Assembly (NCBI GenBank): GCA_938015925.1
Contig: CALLVY010000271.1
Span: 1 to 41,192, forward strand
Direction: 5' to 3'
Source of the DNA: an uncultured Saprospiraceae bacterium
GTDB taxonomy: Bacteria; Bacteroidota; Bacteroidia; Chitinophagales; Saprospiraceae
DNA length: 41,192 nt
Position numbers and translations under genes: made by a program. Below the pieces are notes generated by a model. That model saw nothing but the letters and a program-made list of their open reading frames with translations. It was not told the origin of the DNA and made no database searches. Every line of letters begins with the position of its first letter. Within the stretch, counting starts at the first letter, position 1. Of the stretch, positions 14,177-21,703 are shown piece after piece.

Positions 14177-17100
14177 ATGAATCATCCCATTAACAATTTC
14201 AAAGTCAAAAAGTCTTCCTCTATTTCCTTTAATGCCTTTCGTTGGCTTTTCCTTGGCCTTTTTTGCCTCAGTCCATTCCTAGGTACCGCTCAACATTCCG
14301 TAGCTCGTCAATGGAATGAAGTCTTACTGGAAGGAATCAGGAATGATTTTGCCCGTCCAACGGTACATGCGCGAAACCTTTTCCATGTTTCCTCTATTAT
14401 GTACGATGCTTGGGCAGCTTACGAAAAAGATGCGGACACTTATCTATTGGGAAAAACCGTAGACGGTTATACTTTCCCTTACACTGGCGTACCAGAAGTA
14501 ACGGATACCAAAGAAGCACAGGAAATCGCCATGAGTTATGCCGCCTATCGACTGCTGAGGTATCGCTTTCAAAACTCTCCAGGCGCCAGCGAAACCATTC
14601 CTTTGCTCATCGACTTGATGAATGACTTAGGGCTAGATCCTAACTATATCAGTATCAACTATGCCTTTGAAGGGCCGGCCGCATTGGGAAATTATCTCGG
14701 ACTCCAAATGATCAATTTTGGCAAACAAGATGGCGCCAATGAATTGAATGATTATGAAAATCAATATTATTCGCCTGTAAATCCCAATATGGCGCCAGAG
14801 ATTCCTGGCAATTCACTAATCAGCAATCCCAATCGTTGGCAACCACTTTCTTTATCGGTATTTATCGATCAGGGCGGCAATCCAATACCTGGTGGTTCGG
14901 TTCCTTTCCTTAGTCCCGAATGGGGCGACGTGGTTCCTTTCGCTTTAGAAGAATCAGACAAAACGGTTTATTCTCGCTTTGGCCAGGACTACCAAGTTTA
15001 CCGCGATTGCGGAGATCCACCATACATTGATGTCAATACTGCTCAAGGTAATACCGCCGAATACCAATGGGGCTTTTCTTTAGTCTCGATCTGGTCTTCT
15101 CACCTCGACCCGAGTGATACGACCCGCTGGGATATTTCTCCAGCAAGCATTGGAAATGTCCAATCCTACCCTACTGATATTCCTGGTTTACAGGCTTTTT
15201 ATAATACCCTCGACGGTGGAGATACCGGAACAGGACATGATCTCAATCCAGTGACGGGTCAGCCCTACCAAGCTCAAAATGTATTGCGTTCAGATTATAC
15301 CCGAGTACTTGCAGAATTTTGGGCAGATGGCCCGGATTCAGAAACACCTCCGGGACACTGGTTTACCATCCTCAATTATGTCAATGACAATCCTTTATTG
15401 GAAAAAAGATGGGAAGGTGCAGGACCGATCATCGATGATTTGGAATGGGATATCAAAGCTTATTTCACCCTTGGAGGAGCGGTACATGATGCGGCCGTAG
15501 TGGCGTGGAGTAATAAAGGTTGGTATGATTATTTGCGTCCGGTTTCGGCCATTCGTTATATGGCAGATCGTGGCCAAAGTACCAATGCTGCTTTGCCCTC
15601 TTATAATCCTTTGGGTATTCCTTTGGTGCCAGGAAAAATAGAATTGGTTTTCACAGGAGATCCTTTGGCAGGCGTTGCTGACGAAAATGTTGGAAAAATA
15701 AAAGTAAAAGCATGGCGTGGTCCTGATTATATCATTGATCCAACTATTGATGTAGCTGGAGTGGATTGGATTTTGGCAGAAAATTGGTGGCCTTATCAAA
15801 GACCTACTTTTGTGACGCCTCCATTTGAAGGATATGTTTCTGGACATTCTACTTTTTCCAGAGCGGCGGCAGAAGTCTTAACGGCGATTACCGGTGATCC
15901 TTTCTTCCCTGGAGGAATGGGAGAATTTGATGCACCGGCAGGAAATTTCTTGGTCTTTGAAAATGGACCAGCGGAAAGCATTACTTTGCAATGGGCAACC
16001 TACCGAGATGCTTCTGACCAATGTAGCTTGTCGCGTATTTGGGGGGGGATTCACCCTCCTGCAGATGACATTCCAGGTCGCTTGGCAGGAATAGAAATTG
16101 GGGAAGATGCTTTTAGTAAAGCGGAAGCTTTATTTGATACTGCGGGTATCCCGGAGTTGGTTACGCTAAGTGCTTCTTTGAATACCATTACAGATATTCA
16201 CGAAGGAACGGGAAAGTTTGCATTGACATTGGAGTTTGAAGAAAGAATGGATCCGGCATTTGCACCAAATATTTATTTCACAACAGAAAATCCGGTACCG
16301 AGTACCTTGAATGCCAATTCGGATAGTAGTATCTGGTTGAATGATTATACTTTCCTCGCTGTTTATGATGTAATAAACTCTGATGAAGAACTTTACAATA
16401 TCACCACCAATGTAACCGGTGCCAGAAACAATCAAGGCAATGAAATGGATACCCTGAGGTCTCCACAGTTGTTTAATGTCAATACTAAAGATGCAGAAGT
16501 TAAATTGCTCAGTCCTAATGAAGTGCTATTGAATGATTTGACCGCGAGTACAGGAACTTTAGAAATAAGCATCTCTTTTGATCAGGAAATGAAACTGAAT
16601 GTTTTTCCATTTGTCACCTTTCCTGTAGAGGATCCTGCAAGCAATCTGGAAGAGCTTAGTTCCGCTTGGTTGAATGATAGTACTTATGTCGCTAGATTTG
16701 AAGTAAAGGATTTAGGAGAAGTCTTGATGGATATTGATGTACAAGTAGAAGGCGCTCGAACCAGTATTGACAATCACCAGGTCTCTTTTATCCAAGCGGA
16801 TGTTTTTAGTATTGATACCAAAAATGCTGGTATGGTGAAAGCTGGCCCGCAAAGTAATTTGCTTTCTGATCCCGATGTTGGTTTGGTCGCAATGCAGGTT
16901 TTGATTGAGTATGATAAAATGATGGATACCCTAATCCAACCAACACTCAGTTTTCCAAGTACCGATATTTCTCAAAGCCTTAGTTTCGATCCGACCTTAA
17001 GTTCCTGGAGCGATCTTTTTACTTATAATGCTTATTATGATTTGGCAGATGCCAATGAGACGCTAACTGATATTGATATTTTAATTGCAGGAGCAATTGA

Positions 17101-17800
17101 CAGTTCTGGCAATATGGCAATAGATAGTACTTTAGCAGGTATTCTAAGTATTGACACAGAAAATCCTTCGGTAACCACTATCATGACTTCTGTCTTTGAA
17201 ATCCAGAAAGAGGAAATTGGAGAAAACAAATTTGGAATTACGATTACATTTGATGAAGATATGGATGACCAGATTATTCCAAGTATCAACTTTCCAGTGG
17301 AAGATCCGCTTGCGGAAGTCTTGGTACCCAATGTCAGTAATAGTGCTTGGGTCGATGCCCAAAGTTATGAATTTCGCTACGATGTCAATAATGTTCTGCA
17401 AACCCTCCCAGACGTTGATTTGCTCATCGAAAATGCCAATGATAAAGCCGGAAACCTCATGACCTTTTTTGCGGAAGCAGATGCCTTCGACATCGATATC
17501 ACAGATACCTTGGGGGTTGGCTTTGAAACGCTTTCACCAGAGGCTTCCCATTTATCCATACAACCCAACCCTATCCAATTGGGAGAACAATTCTGGATTA
17601 GCCTCGCTGATACGGAGAATCAAGTTCAAGTAGAATTGATCAATGTTCAAGGACAGATCACCTATTCCCAAATCTGGGACAGACCCAATAAGGAAGAAAA
17701 ATTGGCGATTCCGACCATTCAGGCTCAAAGTGGTTTGTACCTAATTCGGCTGATTGGTCAAGATAAAAGTTGGATTCAGAAGGTTCTGATTCTGGATTAA
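14177..17800 (+). CDS. T9SS-secreted vanadium-haloperoxidase/PAP2-type protein with four C-terminal repeats
   Basis: 1207 aa: signal peptide (to about 38, FLGTAQ), an alpha-helical catalytic domain (about 40-650), four beta-repeats of about 115 residues (650-1115, each with a 'FP.EDP......S.W.....Y...YDV' core), and a T9SS sorting domain (IQPNPIQLGEQF ... LYLIRLIGQDKSWIQKVL). All vanadate ligands of the haloperoxidase family are visible: Lys447 and Arg454 (K-x6-RP), Ser555-Gly556-His557 (SGHSTFS), Arg620 and His626 (RIWGGIH). Such enzymes oxidise halide with H2O2; relatives act as acid phosphatases, and the sequence alone does not separate these. Eight consecutive Gs (16041-16048) encode the Trp-Gly-Gly between the last two ligands. 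A strong terminator follows. Confidence 0.9.
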   Translation: MNHPINNFKVKKSSSISFNAFRWLFLGLFCLSPFLGTAQHSVARQWNEVLLEGIRNDFARPTVHARNLFHVSSIMYDAWAAYEKDADTYLLGKTVDGYTFPYTGVPEVTDTKEAQEIAMSYAAYRLLRYRFQNSPGASETIPLLIDLMNDLGLDPNYISINYAFEGPAALGNYLGLQMINFGKQDGANELNDYENQYYSPVNPNMAPEIPGNSLISNPNRWQPLSLSVFIDQGGNPIPGGSVPFLSPEWGDVVPFALEESDKTVYSRFGQDYQVYRDCGDPPYIDVNTAQGNTAEYQWGFSLVSIWSSHLDPSDTTRWDISPASIGNVQSYPTDIPGLQAFYNTLDGGDTGTGHDLNPVTGQPYQAQNVLRSDYTRVLAEFWADGPDSETPPGHWFTILNYVNDNPLLEKRWEGAGPIIDDLEWDIKAYFTLGGAVHDAAVVAWSNKGWYDYLRPVSAIRYMADRGQSTNAALPSYNPLGIPLVPGKIELVFTGDPLAGVADENVGKIKVKAWRGPDYIIDPTIDVAGVDWILAENWWPYQRPTFVTPPFEGYVSGHSTFSRAAAEVLTAITGDPFFPGGMGEFDAPAGNFLVFENGPAESITLQWATYRDASDQCSLSRIWGGIHPPADDIPGRLAGIEIGEDAFSKAEALFDTAGIPELVTLSASLNTITDIHEGTGKFALTLEFEERMDPAFAPNIYFTTENPVPSTLNANSDSSIWLNDYTFLAVYDVINSDEELYNITTNVTGARNNQGNEMDTLRSPQLFNVNTKDAEVKLLSPNEVLLNDLTASTGTLEISISFDQEMKLNVFPFVTFPVEDPASNLEELSSAWLNDSTYVARFEVKDLGEVLMDIDVQVEGARTSIDNHQVSFIQADVFSIDTKNAGMVKAGPQSNLLSDPDVGLVAMQVLIEYDKMMDTLIQPTLSFPSTDISQSLSFDPTLSSWSDLFTYNAYYDLADANETLTDIDILIAGAIDSSGNMAIDSTLAGILSIDTENPSVTTIMTSVFEIQKEEIGENKFGITITFDEDMDDQIIPSINFPVEDPLAEVLVPNVSNSAWVDAQSYEFRYDVNNVLQTLPDVDLLIENANDKAGNLMTFFAEADAFDIDITDTLGVGFETLSPEASHLSIQPNPIQLGEQFWISLADTENQVQVELINVQGQITYSQIWDRPNKEEKLAIPTIQAQSGLYLIRLIGQDKSWIQKVLILD

Positions 17801-17824
17801 TACGAAACCAAATACTGATTTCAC

Positions 17825-17863
17825 AAGCCCCAAAAGCCTTCCCAGGTTCTTGGGGCTTTTTTT
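17825..17863 (+). terminator. Rho-independent terminator after the haloperoxidase gene
   Basis: AAGCCCCAA (17825-17833) pairs with TTGGGGCTT (17850-17858) around a 16-base loop, followed by a T-run 17857-17863. It separates the haloperoxidase transcript from the cytochrome gene. Confidence 0.92.
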
Positions 17864-18053
17864 GGGTCTGGAAATTTTGCCCTTTAACTCTGCCAATGGA
17901 ATACAAGGCAGTTCGACACCGGAGAACCACGCGGCACGAACTAAAAATTGGAAAAGATAAAAAGTGTTTAAAATTTCCCCACAGATCTCCCCGATTTACT
18001 GCCTGAACAGCTGCTGTCAGGTTCGCAGATGTTGGACACTCGATCGCAAAAAA

Positions 18054-18080
18054 AATCTGCGCAATCTGCGCAATCTGCGG
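18054..18080. repeat. AATCTGCGC tandem repeat (3 copies of 9 bases)
   Basis: AATCTGCGC at 18054-18062 and 18063-18071, and AATCTGCGG at 18072-18080, follow an A8 tract. 'atctgcg.aatctgcggga' elements of this kind occur between genes in many Bacteroidota. No coding role. Confidence 0.7.
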
Positions 18081-18104
18081 GACACCTAATTTTTGTCTTC
18101 CATT

Positions 18105-18112
18105 TAACTTTG
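18105..18112 (+). promoter_or_regulatory. -7 box for the cytochrome c gene
   Basis: TAACTTTG matches TAnnTTTG exactly. It lies 100 bases before the ATG. I find no TTG at the proper -33 distance, so only the -7 half is supported. Confidence 0.4.
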
Positions 18113-18213
18113 CCAAGTAAAAGCCATTAAACACAATAAAACTTGAATAAACAGGAAAAAAGAAAGATTTTGTGTACCACTCCAACACCGTATTCTATTC
18201 TAAAAAAATTGGT

Positions 18214-20154
18214 ATGTCGCTCAGCCTAAAATCGGTCTTATTTGCTTTATTGTTTATTCCAGTGGTTCTCCTATTGAGTTCCTTACCGGTAGACAATCAC
18301 CTGACAGCTTTTCACAGCTCCGGGGAAAGGGAGATGCTCTATCATCAAGGCGCCTTATCCATGATTGATACCGCTGAGTTTTTTGCGACTTCTGGTCTTT
18401 GTGAAAACTGCCATTCCCGAGATAGCCAACTTTATGCCCAGGTCGATACCTTTGGCAATGACATCAACGTCATTGACGATTGGAAAGCGACCATGATGGC
18501 CAATTCTGCCCGCGATCCCTTTTGGCGAGCCAAGGTCAGTCACGAAATTCTGGTCAATCCAAGTCATGCTGCCAATATCGAAACTTCCTGTACTTCTTGT
18601 CATGCTCCTCTCGGAAATCACCGCGCCAGACTCCGCGGAGCGGAACACTATCTCATCAGCGATATGCTGCAAGATACTTTTGGTATTGATGGAGTCTCCT
18701 GTGGCGCTTGCCACCATCAAAGCGAAGAAGATTTAGGTAAACTCAATTCCGGTCATATCAATTGGGATACCAGTCGGGTCATCTATGGCCCCTACCTTTT
18801 CCCTTTCGAACAACCCATGGAACTCTTTGTAGGTTTCAAACCGGTATGGAGTGAGCACATCAATGATGCCGGACTTTGTGCCAGTTGCCATACCTTAATT
18901 GTAGAATCACTGGACTTGGATGGAAATAAAACGGGGACTACTTTTGTAGAGCAAGCCACTTATCATGAGTGGCTCAATTCGGTTTACAATACCGATGATA
19001 TCAGTTGTCAAAAATGCCATATTCCCCAACTCGATCAAAAAGTCGTCATTGCAGATGGCTATGGTTCTATCTCGGCCAAAACGCCTTTTGGTCTGCATGA
19101 GATGGCAGGTGCCAATACCATGATGTTGAAGTTGATGAAAGAAAACAGAACGGAATTGGGTATTCCAGCTAGTCCCGCCAATTTTGATTCGACCTTGAAT
19201 TATACGTTTAAAATGCTGCAAGAAAAAACCTTGGATTTAGATTTGGCTATGACCGGCATTGATACAGATAGTGTTTATTTTTCGGTGGGATTGACGAATA
19301 AGGCGGGGCATAAATTTCCTTCGGGTTATCCAAGTCGGCGGGCATTTGTAGAATTTGTGGTTTTAACAGAAACCGGAGATACGCTTTTTCAATCAGGTGT
19401 TTTAGATAATAATTATGAAGTCAAAGGACAGGATCCTCATTATGAACCTCATTATCAAACCATCAATCAAAGCGAGCAAGTTCAGATTTATCAGTTGGTC
19501 AATGGGGATGTCAATGGACAGTTTTCTACCGTTTTGGAAAGAGGTTTTCAAGTGTTAAAAGACAATCGTTTGCCGCCTCTTGGATTTAGCACCAGCCATG
19601 CCGTATATGATACGACACAGATTGCAGGATTGGCTTTGAGTGATCCAGATTTTAATATAGAAAATTCAATGGAAGGAAGTGGTAAAGATATCGTCCACTA
19701 CCATATTCCGCTCAATGGGTATGCCGGAGGAAACCTGCAGGTATCGGCGCGGGTATTGTATCAATCTTTGCCGCCAAAATGGATGGCCGAAATGTTTGGA
19801 GTGAGTACTCCGGAGATTGATAAATTTAAAGCCATGTATGAAGCAGCAGATCGCAGCGCAGTGGTCATTGCTTCGCAAAACTTAATGGATATTTACGTCA
19901 AAGGCGTCTCGACCAAAGACCTTCCAGCAGATTTGGACTTGGTGCTTGTTCCCAATCCTTCAATGGATGGTTGGGTAAATTTACAATCTCAGGCCGCTAC
20001 AGAAGTAGAATTTATCCAAGTCTATAATGCCTTAGGGCAATGGATGAAATCTACCCGTGAATTAAACTTTCAGTTGCCAGAGGCCAAAGGTCTTTACTTG
20101 GTAAAAGTGTATACCAGAGCAGGCTGGAAAACGTTCCAGGCGGTTCGTTTGTGA
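18214..20154 (+). CDS. T9SS-sorted multihaem (five CxxCH) cytochrome c
   Basis: 646 aa from ATG 18214; the longer GTG frame adds 14 residues before the signal segment and is not used. An N-terminal hydrophobic helix (VLFALLFIPVVLLLSSLP) is followed by five haem-binding motifs: CENCH (63-67), CTSCH (126-130), CGACH (163-167), CASCH (222-226) and CQKCH (265-269). This arrangement recalls the cytochrome c554-like electron carriers. A beta-rich region (about 345-555) follows, and the last 75 residues (LVLVPNPSMDGW ... GLYLVKVYTRAGWKTFQAVRL) are a T9SS sorting domain, so haem protein should reach the cell surface. Electron donor and acceptor are unknown. No maturation genes or other cytochromes are in the window. 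Confidence 0.92.
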   Translation: MSLSLKSVLFALLFIPVVLLLSSLPVDNHLTAFHSSGEREMLYHQGALSMIDTAEFFATSGLCENCHSRDSQLYAQVDTFGNDINVIDDWKATMMANSARDPFWRAKVSHEILVNPSHAANIETSCTSCHAPLGNHRARLRGAEHYLISDMLQDTFGIDGVSCGACHHQSEEDLGKLNSGHINWDTSRVIYGPYLFPFEQPMELFVGFKPVWSEHINDAGLCASCHTLIVESLDLDGNKTGTTFVEQATYHEWLNSVYNTDDISCQKCHIPQLDQKVVIADGYGSISAKTPFGLHEMAGANTMMLKLMKENRTELGIPASPANFDSTLNYTFKMLQEKTLDLDLAMTGIDTDSVYFSVGLTNKAGHKFPSGYPSRRAFVEFVVLTETGDTLFQSGVLDNNYEVKGQDPHYEPHYQTINQSEQVQIYQLVNGDVNGQFSTVLERGFQVLKDNRLPPLGFSTSHAVYDTTQIAGLALSDPDFNIENSMEGSGKDIVHYHIPLNGYAGGNLQVSARVLYQSLPPKWMAEMFGVSTPEIDKFKAMYEAADRSAVVIASQNLMDIYVKGVSTKDLPADLDLVLVPNPSMDGWVNLQSQAATEVEFIQVYNALGQWMKSTRELNFQLPEAKGLYLVKVYTRAGWKTFQAVRL

Positions 20155-20171
20155 TCGATTGCTTTTAGGAT

Positions 20172-20714
20172 TTATTCCGCTTTTTGATAAGCTTCTTTGA
20201 GCCAGGCGATCAATTCCGCATCGATGTCGGAGAGCTCTGAGATTCGCACGCGATGCGTACACATGCTACCGAAAGGGCCGGAATTTTCGAGCCGTTCAGT
20301 AGTCGGTTTATCTTTTATTTTTAAACCTAAGTCTATCCGTGTTTTAGTAGCAGGTTTGATCAGCGCGAATTGTCTTTTTCTAATGAGACTTACACTCCCC
20401 TTCTTTGGTGTCTTCACCACATCCTTTCCCAACTTTAAAATGGCATTCAACAGCTTTTCATAGATTGGCAATAATTCTTCTTTTCCTTTGTACTGATTCG
20501 TCACCAAGTCCTCTTCGGAAAGGTTTTCTTCTTTAGATAAAGAGACAATCGTATTGGCAAATCCGTGGGAGACGCCATGTTCACCTTTTAAAAATTTCAT
20601 GGCTTCCCCGTGCTTTGCGAAAGCTTTGGCTTTTAAGATCTTTTTCCATTCGGCTAGTGACTTGCCCGTTTTGGCAGGCATGTTATCAATCATGGTTTGC
20701 AGTGCTTTTTCCAT
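20172..20714 (-). CDS. DUF4287 and DUF5655 domain protein
   Basis: 180 aa, cytoplasmic. Residues 1-62 (MEKALQTMIDNMPAKTGKSL ... HGVSHGFANTIV) fit DUF4287, and about 80-178 (YEKLLNAILKLGKDVVKTPKKGSVSLIRKRQFALI ... SGPFGSMCTHRVRI) fit DUF5655. This two-domain combination is a common small protein of unknown function, sometimes described as a transport or DNA-damage associated protein without direct evidence known to me. It converges with the cytochrome gene, with 17 bases between stops and no hairpin. No promoter recognised upstream. Confidence 0.82.
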   Translation of the reverse strand: MEKALQTMIDNMPAKTGKSLAEWKKILKAKAFAKHGEAMKFLKGEHGVSHGFANTIVSLSKEENLSEEDLVTNQYKGKEELLPIYEKLLNAILKLGKDVVKTPKKGSVSLIRKRQFALIKPATKTRIDLGLKIKDKPTTERLENSGPFGSMCTHRVRISELSDIDAELIAWLKEAYQKAE

Positions 20715-20853
20715 TTTCCTAATGCTTTAAGGCTTCGCCTGTTTCTAAATATTTAATAAAAAAAGTAAAAGGTTTGGTCATCGACTCAATTGTATATTGG
20801 TCAGATAAGGAGACACAAGGTAAAAAAGGGAAATGAATTTGTATAGGAAAAAA

Positions 20854-21684
20854 TTAACCTTTGGGATCTAAAGGAAAAAAATTAGCTTCCTTATTATGAA
20901 AGTCTTGTAGGATAAATTCTTGTGGATTAAAGCCAGAAAACTCTTTAAATTCTTTGATAAAGTGAGATTGATCGGCGTAGCCGGAAAGGTAGGTTATTTG
21001 CGACCAGTTGATACTTTTCTGGTGTTGAATTTGTTGGAGGATATCATTGAAACGAATAATCCGATGCAAGACTTTGGGGGTGAGACCTAGGAATTTTTTA
21101 AACTGAGCGATTAAATGTTTTTGGGTTTTGGGATAAAGCTGGAGAATGCTTTGATGTTCGGTGAATGGTTTTTCGAGTAATTGATGGAGAAGATCCGTTA
21201 TTTCTTTTGGCGGAGCACCATTAAAATCCATTTGTTTATGGAGCCAATTTTCCGCGGTGGTCATTTTATCCTTGGGCGTTTTTTGTGTCAAAATATTGGC
21301 TCTCAATTCCAAGATCTCTTTGCCCAATATTTCTTCAGCTGGAATGACCCGATCATTTAATTCGTGGATGGGAAATTTAAAAACGGGAAAGCCGCCATAG
21401 GGCTTCAATTGAATCACCAACATCTCTGATTTCTGATGCGCAGAAATAGACAAGTAATTCTTATGCATCCCGGATACCCAAACCTTTTGAAAAACAGCAT
21501 TCGGTTCCAGGCTTTCTTTATCAAATGTGTTTCGAGGAATTCCATCTAACTCAAATAAAATAAAAATATGCCCAGTAGGAACCACTCGCTCGATGGTGTG
21601 CTCAGGCATAAAGTCCTTGAAATAAAATATCGATTCGATAAATTCATTCAACGGACTTCCCAATGCTTGTACTTCAAATATCAA
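20854..21684 (-). CDS. AraC-family transcriptional regulator
   Basis: 276 aa. The N-terminal part (LGSPLNEFIESIFYFKDFMPEHTIERVVPTGH-like beta-rich region) resembles the DUF6597 sensor domain found before AraC helix-turn-helix domains. The C-terminal 100 residues carry two helix-turn-helix motifs, including KSINWSQITYLSGYADQSHF and IKEFKEFSGFNPQEF, the classic AraC ending. It starts 19 bases after the stop of the large FG-GAP gene on the same strand, so it may share that transcript, although a regulator could have its own promoter in the upstream coding region. Target genes are unknown. Confidence 0.9.
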   Translation of the reverse strand: MIFEVQALGSPLNEFIESIFYFKDFMPEHTIERVVPTGHIFILFELDGIPRNTFDKESLEPNAVFQKVWVSGMHKNYLSISAHQKSEMLVIQLKPYGGFPVFKFPIHELNDRVIPAEEILGKEILELRANILTQKTPKDKMTTAENWLHKQMDFNGAPPKEITDLLHQLLEKPFTEHQSILQLYPKTQKHLIAQFKKFLGLTPKVLHRIIRFNDILQQIQHQKSINWSQITYLSGYADQSHFIKEFKEFSGFNPQEFILQDFHNKEANFFPLDPKG

Positions 21685-21703
21685 TTTCTTTTAGTCCTTT
21701 AAA

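Larger units (their letters stand above)
17864..18213. other. 350-base intergenic region with short repeats
   Basis: After the terminator there is a near-duplicate motif, TTTAACTCTGCCAA (17883) and TTTAACTTTGCCAA (18103). An 8-bp hairpin CCTGAACAG/CTGTCAGG with one bulged A lies at about 18001-18020, then the AATCTGCGC tandem repeat, and the second copy of the motif carries the cytochrome promoter box. No gene is supported here. Confidence 0.5.

Noticed and set aside
15395-15847. 150-codon minus-strand frame
   Set aside because: It is antisense to the conserved catalytic domain of the haloperoxidase-type protein.
17880-17940. tRNA-like GTTCGA segment
   Set aside because: No acceptor stem, anticodon arm or CCA-compatible fold can be drawn around it.
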